Shown: one piece after another, positions 17,503 to 26,269 of the stretch
Numbering within the stretch: position 1 is the first letter of the stretch
Layout: the number at the start of each line of letters is the position of its first letter
Source of the DNA: Craterilacuibacter sinensis
GTDB lineage: Bacteria; Pseudomonadota; Gammaproteobacteria; Burkholderiales; Chromobacteriaceae
NCBI RefSeq assembly: GCF_009831765.1
Contig: NZ_WSSB01000008.1
Span: 1 to 64,000 of the forward strand
Direction of reading: 5' to 3'
DNA: 64,000 nt
Program-made: the position numbers and the translations under genes
The notes under the pieces: model-generated
The model's input: only the letters and a program-made list of their open reading frames with translations
What the model was told of the DNA's origin: nothing
Databases searched by the model: none

Positions 17503-18532
17503 GGCTATGTCCCAATAACGAGTTGGTAACCGCGACCTAACGCCTCCTGCAGGCAGTGCACGGGCTGGATCTGTCGATGATATCGTTCCAGCATACGTCT
17601 CCAGCCCAAGTAGTTGACCAGATACTTGGTTGCTACGCCGTGAAAGCGCGCCATCCAATCCTTCAGGCGTCCGTGATAGGCATTCACGTTCTGGATGTGG
17701 AAGGCGCCTCGTACCCGAAGACCTGGCTTGGCTTGCACGACTTGGTGGGTGATGCCGTGCCTGCGGGCAAATGCTGCGTAGACCGCCGCTCCATCCGTGC
17801 ACAACACGGCTTCGGCATCCACCAATGGCTCCAGGGCGGCTGACACATGCACGGCATCCAGCTTGTCGAGCTTGAAGTCCGCAACATGTCCATCACGGTC
17901 GCGTACCACCATCACCGGAATCTGATCTTTGCCTGTGCCACGGGTTGCGCCGACACCGCCCCGCTGTCGGGCAGGGCGCGGTAACCGGCGTTGTCCCTTG
18001 AAGGATTCGAGGAAGAATGTTTCGTCTATTTCCACCACACCCCGTTCGTGCTCGGCCTGATGGCCAGCGACACTGCACAGGAAACGATGCCGCCACAGGA
18101 AGGCGGTGTTCTTGTTGACGCGACACTGCCGAGCGGCAGCTCGCACGGTCAGCCCTTGAATCAGGGCGTCGCCGTAATCAAGCCAGCGATCGGCTTTGCG
18201 CAGGCGGGCTAGGTGTGTACCGGTCAAGGCGTTGCAGGTGCGCAAGCAAACTTTGCAACGGTAGCGGCGCAGGCCACGCTGCCAGCCCCAGCCAATGAGT
18301 CGCTGGACAGGCGCTGCACAGTGCGGACATGCCTGCAGATCGGGAAGCGACTCCTCCAAGACGTCATGCCGAGGAGAAGCCTGCAAGGCGACTTGAAGCG
18401 AGGCCCGCTGTTTGGGGCTGAGAGAATCAAGCTGAGCAAGCAGACGTTGAAAGGATTGGGTATCCATCATCGCACTCCCTGATAAAGGGCTTGCTTCAGC
18501 TTAGTTGACCAACTTGCAATTGGGACATCGCC
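17503..18532 (-). mobile_element. IS1595-family insertion sequence with 8-bp target duplication
   Basis: The element is 1030 bp. The ends are inverted repeats (GGCTATGTCCCAAT at 17503; GGCGATGTCCCAAT read inward from 18532). The 8 bp TAAAACAA immediately precede the left end (17495-17502) and follow the right end (18533-18540), a perfect target duplication of the size expected for this family, so the insertion is recent. It interrupts a repeat-rich intergenic tract next to umuC. Confidence 0.93.
17505..18470 (-). CDS. IS1595-family transposase (ISXO2-like)
   Basis: 321 residues. The N-terminal zinc ribbon has the pairs CPHC ([14 protein letters not shown]) and CKVC ([13 protein letters not shown]). 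A helix-turn-helix region follows ([20 protein letters not shown]), then the ISXO2-like DDE core: [22 protein letters not shown] and the C-terminal [15 protein letters not shown] region. The stop codon lies inside the left inverted repeat. The frame is intact, which agrees with the fresh target duplication. Confidence 0.93.
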   Translation of the reverse strand: MMDTQSFQRLLAQLDSLSPKQRASLQVALQASPRHDVLEESLPDLQACPHCAAPVQRLIGWGWQRGLRRYRCKVCLRTCNALTGTHLARLRKADRWLDYGDALIQGLTVRAAARQCRVNKNTAFLWRHRFLCSVAGHQAEHERGVVEIDETFFLESFKGQRRLPRPARQRGGVGATRGTGKDQIPVMVVRDRDGHVADFKLDKLDAVHVSAALEPLVDAEAVLCTDGAAVYAAFARRHGITHQVVQAKPGLRVRGAFHIQNVNAYHGRLKDWMARFHGVATKYLVNYLGWRRMLERYHRQIQPVHCLQEALGRGYQLVIGT

Positions 18533-18540
18533 TAAAACAA

Positions 18541-18560
18541 ACCCCGCCTGCCCTGGCGGG
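18541..18560. terminator. Hairpin downstream of umuC
   Basis: CCCCGCC and GGCGGGG (18542-18559) form a 7-bp GC stem in the space between the IS and umuC, with a palindromic repeat copy at 18576-18584. It could end the umuDC transcript, but there is no long T-run. The rest of 18561-18738 shows no gene. Confidence 0.35.
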
Positions 18561-18738
18561 GCAGGCTCTGGAAACGCCTGCGGCGGCTTGGGGGTGGATG
18601 ACTGGTTTGCATGCGCATCAAGATTGGGCCGCCCGTCCGGATGTGTGCCCTATGCGAACTTCCCTTTGTGACGGTGCGCGAGTGCCCTACCGCGTCTGCA
18701 CCTATCTGTTTTGATTGGTGTGGTCACCCTTGCCGTGC

Positions 18739-20001
18739 TCAGCCCACCCGCGGCAGGTCAGCAAAACAGGTGGTATAGCATGGGCTCACCCGATCACGGC
18801 GCATATGCCATTGCTGGCCTAGACCTTCGGCAGCCAGCCGCAGGGTGCCGCGGCCATAGCGCGTGTTGATGGTATCCAGCGTAGCCAGCAAGGCCTCCCG
18901 TGTCGGCGATACCGCTTCGGCCAGCAGGTCCAGTTGCCGGGCCGGGCCGGTCTCAATTCCACTCAGCAGCACGCCCGCTTTCTTGTAGCCGAAGCCCGGG
19001 CGGTACAGGCGTTCCAGCAGGCGTTGAGCCTCACGAGTTAAAGCCAGGGTGTCGTTGCACGGTACCGGCAAGGCGGTCCACTCCAGCGCGTGATGCTGTG
19101 GGGTCTGCTCGTGGAAGCGGTGGGTGTGCAGTTCAACCCCCAGCATCGCGGCCACGCTGCCCTGGGCACGCAGGTCGGCGGCGGCTTCGGCGACATGGTG
19201 GGCAATGGCGGCAGCGAGTTCTGCCTGGTCATGGATCAGGCCGCCAAAACTGCGGCTGCGCACTAACTGCTGCTTGGCCGGCGCCGCATCCTCCAGTTTC
19301 AGACAGGCGATACCCTGCAGTTCACGCTGGGTACGCTCCACCACCACGCCAAACCGGGCTCGAATCGTCGCAGGGTCTGCCCGCGCCAAATCCAGCGCGG
19401 TGAGGATACCCATCCGCCCCAACTTGTCGGCGGTCTGGCGACCGATGCCCCACACCTCCCCCACCGGCTCACTGGCTAGGGCCTTGGCCTGTCGTTCTGG
19501 GTTTAGATCCTGCCAGTTGAGTACGCCTCCCAGCCGGTCATGGCGCTTGGCCAGATGGTTGCAGAACTTGGCCAGGGTCTTGGTCGGCGCGATGCCGACA
19601 CAGGTGGGGATGCCCACCCACTGGGCGACACGTGCGCGGATTTGATGCCCCAGCGTGGTCAGCTCGTCAGGCATGCCGGCCAGATCGGCGAAACACTCGT
19701 CGATGGAATACACCTCGACCTGCGGCACCAGGCTGGCGATGCTGGCCATCATGCGCGCCGATACGTCGGCATACAGTTCATAGTTACTGGAAAACACAGT
19801 CAACAGACCGGCCCGCTCCAGATGCGCGATCTGAAAAAATGGCACGGCCATCTTGATGCCCAGGGCCTTGGCTTCGCGGGTGCGGGTCACCACACAGCCA
19901 TCGTTATTGGAGAGGACGACGATGGCCTTGTGCGCCAGATCCGGGCGGAAGATACGCTGGCATGAGGCGTAGAAACAGTTGCCGTCGATCAGGGCGTACA
20001 C
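18739..20001 (-). CDS. umuC: UmuC-type translesion DNA polymerase V subunit
   Basis: 420 residues from a GTG start at 20001 (VYALIDGNCFYASCQRIFRP), the position where the family begins, 2 bp after the umuD stop. Y-family polymerase motifs are present: IDGNCFYASC with the first metal Asp, VVLSNNDGCVV, and YSIDECFADL with the SIDE catalytic pair. A helix-hairpin-helix (VWGIGRQTADKLGRMG) and the C-terminal DUF4113-like region (WHMRRDRVSPCYTT) follow. With UmuD' it synthesises across DNA lesions during the SOS response. Accessory-region location suggests a mobile mutagenesis operon. Confidence 0.95.
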   Translation of the reverse strand: MYALIDGNCFYASCQRIFRPDLAHKAIVVLSNNDGCVVTRTREAKALGIKMAVPFFQIAHLERAGLLTVFSSNYELYADVSARMMASIASLVPQVEVYSIDECFADLAGMPDELTTLGHQIRARVAQWVGIPTCVGIAPTKTLAKFCNHLAKRHDRLGGVLNWQDLNPERQAKALASEPVGEVWGIGRQTADKLGRMGILTALDLARADPATIRARFGVVVERTQRELQGIACLKLEDAAPAKQQLVRSRSFGGLIHDQAELAAAIAHHVAEAAADLRAQGSVAAMLGVELHTHRFHEQTPQHHALEWTALPVPCNDTLALTREAQRLLERLYRPGFGYKKAGVLLSGIETGPARQLDLLAEAVSPTREALLATLDTINTRYGRGTLRLAAEGLGQQWHMRRDRVSPCYTTCFADLPRVG

Positions 20002-20003
20002 GC

Positions 20004-20603
20004 TTACAGCTTCTTGATGACGAAGGTGACCACGCCGATCAATTGCCACTCGGCGTCCTCGGTCGGCACAATCACCGGAAAAGTCTCCCGCGCATTCTCC
20101 GGGTGCAGTTCGATATGCGTGCCCTGCTTGCGCAAGCGCTTGACCGTGAATTCGGTACCGACCTGCGCGACCACAATGTCGCCATTGATCGCCTCACGTG
20201 AGCGATTCACGACCAGCATGTCGCCGTCGTCAATACCGGCATCGGCCATTGAATTTCCAGCGGCGTATACCGCAATGGTCGCGGCAGCATTACTCACCAG
20301 ATAGTCGTTGAAGTCGAGACGCTTTTGCGTATACGACGCGGCCGGCGACGGAAAACCCGCGCGTACTGGGTCCTGCATCAACGGGATGGCTGCAGGCAGT
20401 AGCGACTCGGCTAGCGCCAGAGCCCCCGGCGGCAGCGCCGCATTCTCAGCCTGCAACTGAACGAAGCCGGCAAGCCAGCTATCCAGTTCCGGCACGAGCG
20501 ATGCGGGCACACGCTTCACCACCGTGTGTTCGAGAAAACGACCGCTTCCGGGCTTGCGGCCGGCCCCGGCACGGGCACCGCCGCGTTTGGAGATGGGGCT
20601 CAT
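20004..20603 (-). CDS. umuD: UmuD-like self-cleaving S24 protein
   Basis: 199 residues from the ATG at 20603 (MSPISKRGGARAGAGRKPGS). The open frame extends further upstream but through repeat DNA. The N-terminus is AT-hook-like and basic. The Ala-Gly cleavage site is in VRAGFPSPAASY, the catalytic Ser in AGNSMADAGI and the catalytic Lys in FTVKRLRKQG, as in LexA and UmuD. RecA-stimulated cleavage would give active UmuD' for polymerase V. Upstream, a CTGT-N12-ACAG dyad reads on the minus strand near 20622-20641. It is longer than a canonical LexA box, so SOS control is likely but not proven. Confidence 0.9.
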   Translation of the reverse strand: MSPISKRGGARAGAGRKPGSGRFLEHTVVKRVPASLVPELDSWLAGFVQLQAENAALPPGALALAESLLPAAIPLMQDPVRAGFPSPAASYTQKRLDFNDYLVSNAAATIAVYAAGNSMADAGIDDGDMLVVNRSREAINGDIVVAQVGTEFTVKRLRKQGTHIELHPENARETFPVIVPTEDAEWQLIGVVTFVIKKL

Positions 20604-20675
20604 AGATACCACCATTAGAAATCTGTAACAGCATTCTAACAGTGCTCGGTACACACCGCACACAAAATGACCAAC

Positions 20676-20812
20676 GCCTACGGCGGGAGTGAAGGCCTTC
20701 GGCCAAAGAGTAAGCCTGCGGCTAGGGAATAAGCCTGCGGCCAAGGAGACGCCTACGGCGAAAACCAAACTCGCCAGTCCCTCTCGGGTCAGGCGCGGGC
20801 GACGCCTGCGGC
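20676..20812. repeat. Phased palindromic repeats upstream of umuD
   Basis: The 9-bp palindrome GCCTNCGGC occurs at 20676, 20695, 20714, 20733 and 20751, spacings 19, 19, 19 and 18 bp, with a further copy at 20804. The units share a purine-rich spacer (consensus NARRGARTAA). Similar copies lie on the other side of umuDC at 17467, 17485 and 18576. Confidence 0.85.
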
Positions 20813-21341
20813 GGGGAATATGGAGGGACTGATCTTGCTTGAATGCTGCAGATTGCAGTTCACCAGTCTGAATGCGGAGCTTTTTTCATCGATTCAGGCA
20901 TTGCTCGCAGTGTGGCTAACTAAGGCCTATGTCAGGTTCTTCTTCGGGTTCCCTAACGCTCAACGCCTTCATTTTTACGATCGGACAATCAGTCGTGAGC
21001 GAATAGCGATTCGACTGATCCTCTGTCCCTCGAACTTCGCTGCCTAAATCACATTTTCAAGGGCTGATCTTGACCCCTTGCTGCTATTAGAAAGATTATG
21101 GGCTTCTCAACATCTTGGCGCTATTAGAACATTTTTTCTGCCGTAATGATAAACCTGGGAACTAGCAAGGACTGAAGGGCTAAATCGCACACTTTGTCAG
21201 ACTTTCGCACACTTTTTAAGTGTCTCACACTCCGTTTTTAGGCGCTCTCCCCCCTACTTCCAGCTCAATTCGACATGACGGCCACGAAAAAGAAAGTGTG
21301 CGAAATTACAGCCCCCCCCATTTTCAGCAAAGCTCTGAAGT
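20813..21341. other. Non-coding region with inverted repeats
   Basis: No gene is supported. An open frame at 20820-21047 has no recognisable product. TTTCGCACACTTT at 21203-21215 has a perfect inverted copy at 21293-21305, and a further direct copy of the core TCGCACACTTT lies at 21185. The right part, from about 21310, is the decayed end of an IS3-like element. Confidence 0.5.
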
Positions 21342-21440
21342 TTAGTTAGTTAACCATGCGAATTTCTGTTTCGGGGTCAGGCCGCCGAGCGCCATGCTGG
21401 GGCGTTCATGACTGCAGGCCCACACCCAATCGTGTAGAGA
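21342..21440 (-). pseudogene. Remnant of an IS3-family transposase (OrfB C-terminus)
   Basis: On the minus strand this encodes DWVWACSHERPSMALGGLTP, then KQKFAWLTN and a stop, the typical OrfB ending. The sequence beyond the stop resembles the right end of the intact IS3 element at 12622-13815 (AAAATGGGGGG). The rest of the transposase is missing. It marks an old insertion next to the EamA gene. Confidence 0.85.
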
Positions 21441-21494
21441 GAGCCTCTACAAAACTCGGGGGATTCAATGAGCGGACTATGGCAGCAAAACACC

Positions 21495-22451
21495 CTACCG
21501 GGGTGTCCGAAAAAATTTAACCACGATATTCGAACTCGAGTTAACGAAATACACACCAATAGCAACCACCGAAACACCGGTGATCACTTGAATGTCAAAG
21601 ATTTCGCCGTAGAGCAAATAAGAAGCGACAGCTGCAGAGACGGGAACCAGGTAAAAAACGCTGGCTACTCTGCTCACATCACCACGGCGAATCATGATGT
21701 AAAGCAAACTAAGCGCACCAATCGATACTCCGGCTGACATGTAGGTTAGTGCGATGACGAATTCGGGATGCCAGACAACCTCTATACGCTCAAAAATAAC
21801 TGCGAACGGCAGGAGTAGTACAGCCGAGGTGGCAGACTGAATAGCTCCGCCAGGAAAAATGCTCATGCTTGCGCAAAAGCGCTTCTGATAGAGATTACCC
21901 AGCGTGACCCCGAACAGGCCGATAATCGACATTCCCACTCCAAAAAGCTGGAAGGCACTGAAATCGATTTTATGCCAGACTACAAATGCAACACCGATCA
22001 GCCCCATTCCCAAGCCAATCCATTGCTGCCACGACAAATACTCCCCCAAGACCCGGCGCGCAAATACGGCGACCAATATCGGTTGAAGAGCAATGATCAG
22101 TGCGGAAATTGCTGGTGACAGGCCAACAGAAATAGCCACAAATACGCCAGCAGAGAACGCCCCAACCGTAAGGGCTCCAGCTACGGCAATATGCAAAATC
22201 TCTCTCAGAGATTTTGGCCACGGTGCTCGAACGAGCATCGCTAAAACAACAATCAAGGCCGCCGCTATTGTGAAACGAAGAACCAAAAAAGTTAGAGGTG
22301 GGCAGTAGGGTAAACCGTACTTCGCGCCAACAAATCCACTGCCGTACAACACCACAAACATCAACGGAAGCAATAAATGGCTTACAGGCGAAACGGACTC
22401 AGGCTGGGTGATAGGCAGGCCAGAAACAGCAACATTTGATTTGATATTCAT
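21495..22451 (-). CDS. EamA/DMT-family inner-membrane exporter
   Basis: 318 residues with about ten membrane segments in two similar halves, the drug/metabolite transporter layout. The first half begins LLLPLMFVVLYGSGFVGAKY with the family-typical motif before LTFLVLRFTIAAALIVV. ISALIIALQPILVAVFARRV and SIGALSLLYIMIRRGDVSRV are also typical. The substrate is unknown; such proteins export amino acids, metabolites or drugs. It is transcribed away from a TetR-family gene across a 106-bp intergenic region with a palindrome, so it is probably the regulator's target. The ATG at 22451 starts a hydrophilic N-terminal tail of about 22 residues. Confidence 0.9.
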   Translation of the reverse strand: MNIKSNVAVSGLPITQPESVSPVSHLLLPLMFVVLYGSGFVGAKYGLPYCPPLTFLVLRFTIAAALIVVLAMLVRAPWPKSLREILHIAVAGALTVGAFSAGVFVAISVGLSPAISALIIALQPILVAVFARRVLGEYLSWQQWIGLGMGLIGVAFVVWHKIDFSAFQLFGVGMSIIGLFGVTLGNLYQKRFCASMSIFPGGAIQSATSAVLLLPFAVIFERIEVVWHPEFVIALTYMSAGVSIGALSLLYIMIRRGDVSRVASVFYLVPVSAAVASYLLYGEIFDIQVITGVSVVAIGVYFVNSSSNIVVKFFRTPR

Positions 22452-22532
22452 TACAAATCCCTTATCGTTTTATACGAACACGGCCCCATTTCCTTGGCTG
22501 CGGCAAGAGAGCCAAGTGCTATACTTGCACAA

Positions 22533-22548
22533 TACATACTAGTAGGTA
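22533..22548. promoter_or_regulatory. Probable TetR operator
   Basis: The 16-bp near-palindrome TACATACTAGTAGGTA lies between the divergent exporter and regulator genes, 9 bp before the regulator ATG. Its placement fits autorepression and repression of the exporter. Confidence 0.55.
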
Positions 22549-22557
22549 CATTAAATT

Positions 22558-23187
22558 ATGTCTAAAGCATCCACATTGGTCGATATATCGCGTAACAAAG
22601 CCCCCCTAAAGCGGGTAGGAGGGCGAGAAAAACTACTTAGCGCAGCCCGAGAGCTGTTCTGGGTCAAAGGATTTGAATCGACAAGCCCCCATGATCTCTA
22701 CGCCTTCAGCGGTGTTGGTCAAGGAAGCTTCTATCATCACTTCACCGGAAAGTTGGACTTGCTACACGCCGTACTTGAGGATATTTCTTCCCGTGAAATT
22801 GCAGTTCTCGAAGACATCGTTTCGACCGAGTCCTCCTCGCTCAAGCGCCTTTACAAGTACCTTGAAATCCAGCGGGATGCTCTCAGAGGCTGCAAATTAG
22901 GTCGATTTGTTTACGAGTCATCCATCGAGAAGCCTGAAGTCTATGAGCCGATTCGCCTCTATTTCACAGTGGTAGAGCAGTTCATTAAAAGTAATGTTCA
23001 AGCTGCCCAGGAGCAAGGGGCACTATCCAGGATGCTGGATGCCACGGCGATTACACATCTGCTGCTTTCATCTGTTCAAGGCGGGTACATTTTTGCAAGA
23101 GCCAATGGCACTCCCTGCAGCCTGGATGACTCCCTTACCGCTTCAAAAAAACTGCTTGATAGCCTCTCTCCTCTCAGCGCGGTTTAG
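22558..23187 (+). CDS. TetR-family transcriptional regulator
   Basis: 209 residues. The N-terminal helix-turn-helix is typical: GREKLLSAARELFWVKGFES, then FSGVGQGSFYHHFTGKLDLL. The C-terminal domain has the TetR_C layout seen in regulators of oxidoreductases and exporters, with CKLGRFVYESS as in the AcuR/NemR-like groups. It probably controls the divergent exporter. No ribosome binding site stands out before the ATG, and the palindromic operator ends 9 bp upstream, so the mRNA leader may be very short. Confidence 0.9.
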   Translation: MSKASTLVDISRNKAPLKRVGGREKLLSAARELFWVKGFESTSPHDLYAFSGVGQGSFYHHFTGKLDLLHAVLEDISSREIAVLEDIVSTESSSLKRLYKYLEIQRDALRGCKLGRFVYESSIEKPEVYEPIRLYFTVVEQFIKSNVQAAQEQGALSRMLDATAITHLLLSSVQGGYIFARANGTPCSLDDSLTASKKLLDSLSPLSAV

Positions 23188-23901
23188 TGGGTTTTATAGA
23201 GAGACAAAGACTAGTGCCGCCGCTATTCAATACTCGACGTACCCCGGCCTCAAGTGCCAACCTCGCCGCATCCTGTTTAGCAAGGTGGGATGATTAGACG
23301 CATACGGGGATTCCGTCAGCCGCTCAGTTGTTTTTTTTCCTAGCAACCTGCGACACGGATCACATAGATCGACGTGAATGGATGGCCACCAGGCTAAATC
23401 ACGTTTCCAGCTTGCTTGCATGCCTAGTTTCCCCGCCCCCATCCAGCCATGACCGACAGCGGCCGGTGCGGGGCCAATGGCGGACGTTCTGCCCTTCCGG
23501 CTCCATAAAAGAACGCCGCTGCACTTTGCATGCAGCACAGCGCATCCCTGGTTACCCCCCCCCTTTCTAAAAAGCTCTCCATAAAAATTCGTAGTTAGGC
23601 ACGCGGTTCCGACCAGTTTTACCTAGACTTTGACCCCACCCTCCCCCTGCTGCAGATCCTGTCGACGGGGACTGATGACCATGTTTAATTTCCGCTAGGC
23701 CGGCGAACGCCAACCGCTCAAGACTGGGACATGGCGGTGATGACTAGTTGGCTGGGTCATGACCGGGGTGGGTGATCGGTTGGGCTGCCCCACCTTGGAG
23801 AGCCAGTGCGAGAAAACCGACCAAGGTCAGGCGGCCCAGGCTGCCGGCCTTTGATGCCCTCATGCCATGCCTGACAGGGACACCATCGGCCGGCCTCCCG
23901 C
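23188..23901. other. Long intergenic region, no supported gene
   Basis: About 700 bp lie between the TetR gene and the leftward phage-like operon. Open frames here (for example 23227-23538 - and 23328-23570 +) lack ribosome binding sites and recognisable products. I looked for a second copy of the selC 3' end as a left attachment site and did not find one. Confidence 0.5.
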
Positions 23902-24408
23902 TTAGGCAGCCAGTGGATTCGGTTCGAACACCGTTTCCAGTATCACTTCCAGCGAGCCGCGAGCCGCGATCAGCCAGCCATCCAGCAGCGGCTCGAACAC
24001 CTTGCGGTAGTGGCTCTGCGCCGTCGCGCCATCGCAACCAAACAGCCGACCGAACTCGGCCCAGCTGCCATCGCCCGGGCGCATCCACTTGCGCACCATC
24101 CAGTCGCACCCGGCCTGTCCGAAGCGAACGCTGTCCGGCCCCTTTACATGCCGGACATTCGCCGCCAGTTCTTTCCAGGCCGGCGGCCCGAGACGGATAT
24201 TGTCGGCATGCAGTCTGGCCATGATGGCCAGATGCTGCTCGACCGGCAGACTGATCAGGGCTTCCAGCAAGCGGGTGGCTTCGATACGACCGCAAAGCCC
24301 TTCCTGTTTTCCCTTGCCGCGCGGCAGATCACTGTAATGAACGGCACCGACACCACCCGACTGCAGGTATTCGATCGCCCAACGCACCTGCTTTAATACT
24401 TTACACAT
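23902..24408 (-). CDS. Hypothetical protein at the end of the replication operon
   Basis: 168 residues from the ATG at 24408 (MCKVLKQVRWAIEYLQSGGV), preceded by a G-rich ribosome binding site. The C-terminal half contains FGQAGCDWMVRKWMRPGDGS, then WAEFGRLFGCDGATAQSHYR, which looks like a helix-turn-helix. This suggests a DNA-binding protein, perhaps a late-gene or antitermination regulator given its position after O- and P-like genes. I do not recognise the family. Confidence 0.6.
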   Translation of the reverse strand: MCKVLKQVRWAIEYLQSGGVGAVHYSDLPRGKGKQEGLCGRIEATRLLEALISLPVEQHLAIMARLHADNIRLGPPAWKELAANVRHVKGPDSVRFGQAGCDWMVRKWMRPGDGSWAEFGRLFGCDGATAQSHYRKVFEPLLDGWLIAARGSLEVILETVFEPNPLAA

Positions 24409-24488
24409 CACAGACCCCCCTGAATATTTGCCTGGAGATCCCTTTAGCCCCATCGTTGTGCGGCTTTATTGTTGGGTCCTGCCTAACC

Positions 24489-25118
24489 TTAAGCGCTGTG
24501 CCTTTGCTTTAGAATGCGCCGTGCCTCCTCCATGGCCTGACGGTGGGCGCCGGCGGTACGCAATCCGCCAGCGTCGGTGATTCGTAAAGGGGTGGGCGAA
24601 GGCCATGACGGCCATTGCATCACCTCATCAACGGCCTCCCTCCACCGCTTGGTGACTTTCTTGTAACTGCTGTTGCGCACAACATCCCAGCCCAGACGGT
24701 CAGCGGCCCAGTGCAGTGCCGGATGCGACAATGCCTGTTCGCGCCCCTGCGCATCCCGCACCACCTCGCCCATTTGCCGGGCGTAGGCATAGCGCTGCAC
24801 CTCACTGAAAGCCAGCTCTAAGTCGGGCAGTTTGCTACACAACTGCAAGAACACCGGCACTTCCAATGGTGGCCACTCATAACCGTCGACAGCGCGCTGC
24901 AGGGCCATGTCGATCTGTTCGCGGCTAATACGGCAACGCTTCAGGTGGTGATCCATCTCGGCCACCCAGGCACGCACCGACTCGACAGATGGCAGCGATT
25001 TATCCAGCCGGCCACGGTAGATGCTAGAGAACCGGCTCAGCACATAAGCTGCCGCACTGGGGTGGGCTTTACGCGGCTGCTGCTCGGCCTGCGGGTCAAA
25101 CACGGAGATATTGCTCAT
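24489..25118 (-). CDS. Phage replication protein P-like helicase loader
   Basis: 209 residues from the ATG at 25118 (MSNISVFDPQAEQQPRKAHP). It has GGAGG at good spacing and a start that overlaps the upstream stop as ATGA. The central segment LSRFSSIYRGRLDKSLPSV, then VRAWVAEMDHHLKRCRISRE, with YEWPPLEVPVFLQLC, resembles lambda P-type proteins that bring the host DnaB helicase to a phage origin. It follows an O-like gene, as in lambdoid replication modules. The call is by similarity of pattern and by position. Confidence 0.65.
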   Translation of the reverse strand: MSNISVFDPQAEQQPRKAHPSAAAYVLSRFSSIYRGRLDKSLPSVESVRAWVAEMDHHLKRCRISREQIDMALQRAVDGYEWPPLEVPVFLQLCSKLPDLELAFSEVQRYAYARQMGEVVRDAQGREQALSHPALHWAADRLGWDVVRNSSYKKVTKRWREAVDEVMQWPSWPSPTPLRITDAGGLRTAGAHRQAMEEARRILKQRHSA

Positions 25119-26050
25119 TGCCACGCCTCCTGCATAAACGATTCAACAGCAGAGACACGCCCTCTCCCACCGGCTGGCGAATGGCGGGACGAACCGGCTC
25201 GGGAGGAAGTACGTGTCGCACAGGACGGGAGCTCAATCAGACTGCCGCTCTCGATGATCTTGACGGCGTAAGCCGTGGTGTTGCCGACCTTGCGTGTGAG
25301 CGCATCGTCGAAGGCGCACAGGATCTCGGTCCGGCTGACCGGTCGTTGTTGGCAGATAGTGATTAGCGGCTGTACCGCACGCATGAAACGTCCATCGGGC
25401 ACCATATTGTGTTTCGCCAGTTGCTGACGCAGTACCGCGACAGCATCAGCTGCAGCCAGTCCTGACGTTGACAAGGAGACCACGTCGTCGGCAGTTGCCC
25501 AATGTTCATCAAAAGGCGTCGCGCGCGCGTTCATCTCATCTCTATCCAGATGACTAGATATGGCCCGATCATCCTGCCCCTCAAGCACCGCCTCTACCGC
25601 ACGTTCAGGCATGGCAAAGACTTGCGGGGCGGGGCTTGGACTCACCCGCTCATCCGTACTCTCCAGGGGCACGTTCATCACACGATCATCAAATAGGGCG
25701 CAAGAATCCTGCAATACCAAAGGGAAACGCAAACACAGGCGCATTTGCATATCGGGAAGTTGAACCCGTTCGACCAAACCACAACGCACCATTTCGTCGA
25801 CGGCGCATTCGGTCTGGCGGCGCGTCGCCAGCCAAGGGCTACGCTTGCTACCTTGTGGCGGATCCCAGCGGGCGAACTGGGCCAGCATGGCATAGCTGGC
25901 CTGATTGTCAGGGCGATTGCCGACCATGCCAGACTCCCGGTCTACCAGCCGACGCAGGCGCCGGTAGAGTCGTTCGCTACTGGGGTGCAACATCTCGATG
26001 GCCGCACACTCTAGTGGCCCCATGCTGCGTTCTATGTCCCGTATACCCAT
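25115..26050 (-). CDS. Replication initiator-like protein (O position)
   Basis: 311 residues from the ATG at 26050 (MGIRDIERSMGPLECAAIEM). The gene has GGGAGAAATAGGG before the start and begins 2 bp after the previous gene. The N-terminal half looks like a winged-helix domain (NQASYAMLAQFARWDPPQ, WLATRRQTECAVDEMVRCGL, VERVQLPDM). The middle is a low-complexity linker and the C-terminus a short helical domain (VSRTEILCAFDDALTRK). It sits directly before the P-like gene. The role as origin-binding initiator is inferred. It may also relate to integrative-element replication proteins. Confidence 0.55.
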   Translation of the reverse strand: MGIRDIERSMGPLECAAIEMLHPSSERLYRRLRRLVDRESGMVGNRPDNQASYAMLAQFARWDPPQGSKRSPWLATRRQTECAVDEMVRCGLVERVQLPDMQMRLCLRFPLVLQDSCALFDDRVMNVPLESTDERVSPSPAPQVFAMPERAVEAVLEGQDDRAISSHLDRDEMNARATPFDEHWATADDVVSLSTSGLAAADAVAVLRQQLAKHNMVPDGRFMRAVQPLITICQQRPVSRTEILCAFDDALTRKVGNTTAYAVKIIESGSLIELPSCATRTSSRAGSSRHSPAGGRGRVSAVESFMQEAWQ

Positions 26051-26052
26051 CC

Positions 26053-26250
26053 CTATTTCTCCCTGATCAAACTCAGCGCCGTATCGCGCGGGTTGCCATC
26101 CAGTTCCAGTAGCGGCAGCTCGTTCGACCTGTCGCGTCGCGTCCACTGCGTACTCACCATCTCTTCGACCCGTTTGCGGTAGGCCACCCCGTAGATCTCG
26201 CCCAGCCGGCGCAACTCCCGTTTGCGCCAGCCGACTATCGGTAGCGTCAT
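26053..26250 (-). CDS. Small phage-type protein, unknown
   Basis: 65 residues from the ATG at 26250 (MTLPIVGWRKRELRRLGEIY), very basic at the start. A GTG at 26301 in the same frame would add 17 residues. It lies between the 55-residue gene and the O-like gene with tight spacing, which supports that it is real. I do not recognise it. Confidence 0.5.
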   Translation of the reverse strand: MTLPIVGWRKRELRRLGEIYGVAYRKRVEEMVSTQWTRRDRSNELPLLELDGNPRDTALSLIREK

Positions 26251-26269
26251 CACGTAGTCGGCATCGGCC

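Noticed and set aside
20620-20645. Canonical LexA box upstream of umuD
   Set aside because: The dyad CTGT...ACAG is present but spans 20 bp with 12 bp inside, longer than the usual CTGT-N8-ACAG, so I did not annotate it as a LexA site.
20605-20768. Longer UmuD start at 20768
   Set aside because: The extra 55 residues are encoded by the palindromic repeat tract, and the ATG at 20603 gives the usual N-terminus before the AT-hook-like region.
20820-21047. 75-codon plus-strand frame
   Set aside because: No recognisable product, in repeat- and IS-derived DNA, and it ends without any operon context.
23188-23901. Left attachment site of the integrated element near 23.2-23.9 kb
   Set aside because: I scanned for the 29-bp selC 3' sequence and found no copy in this interval.
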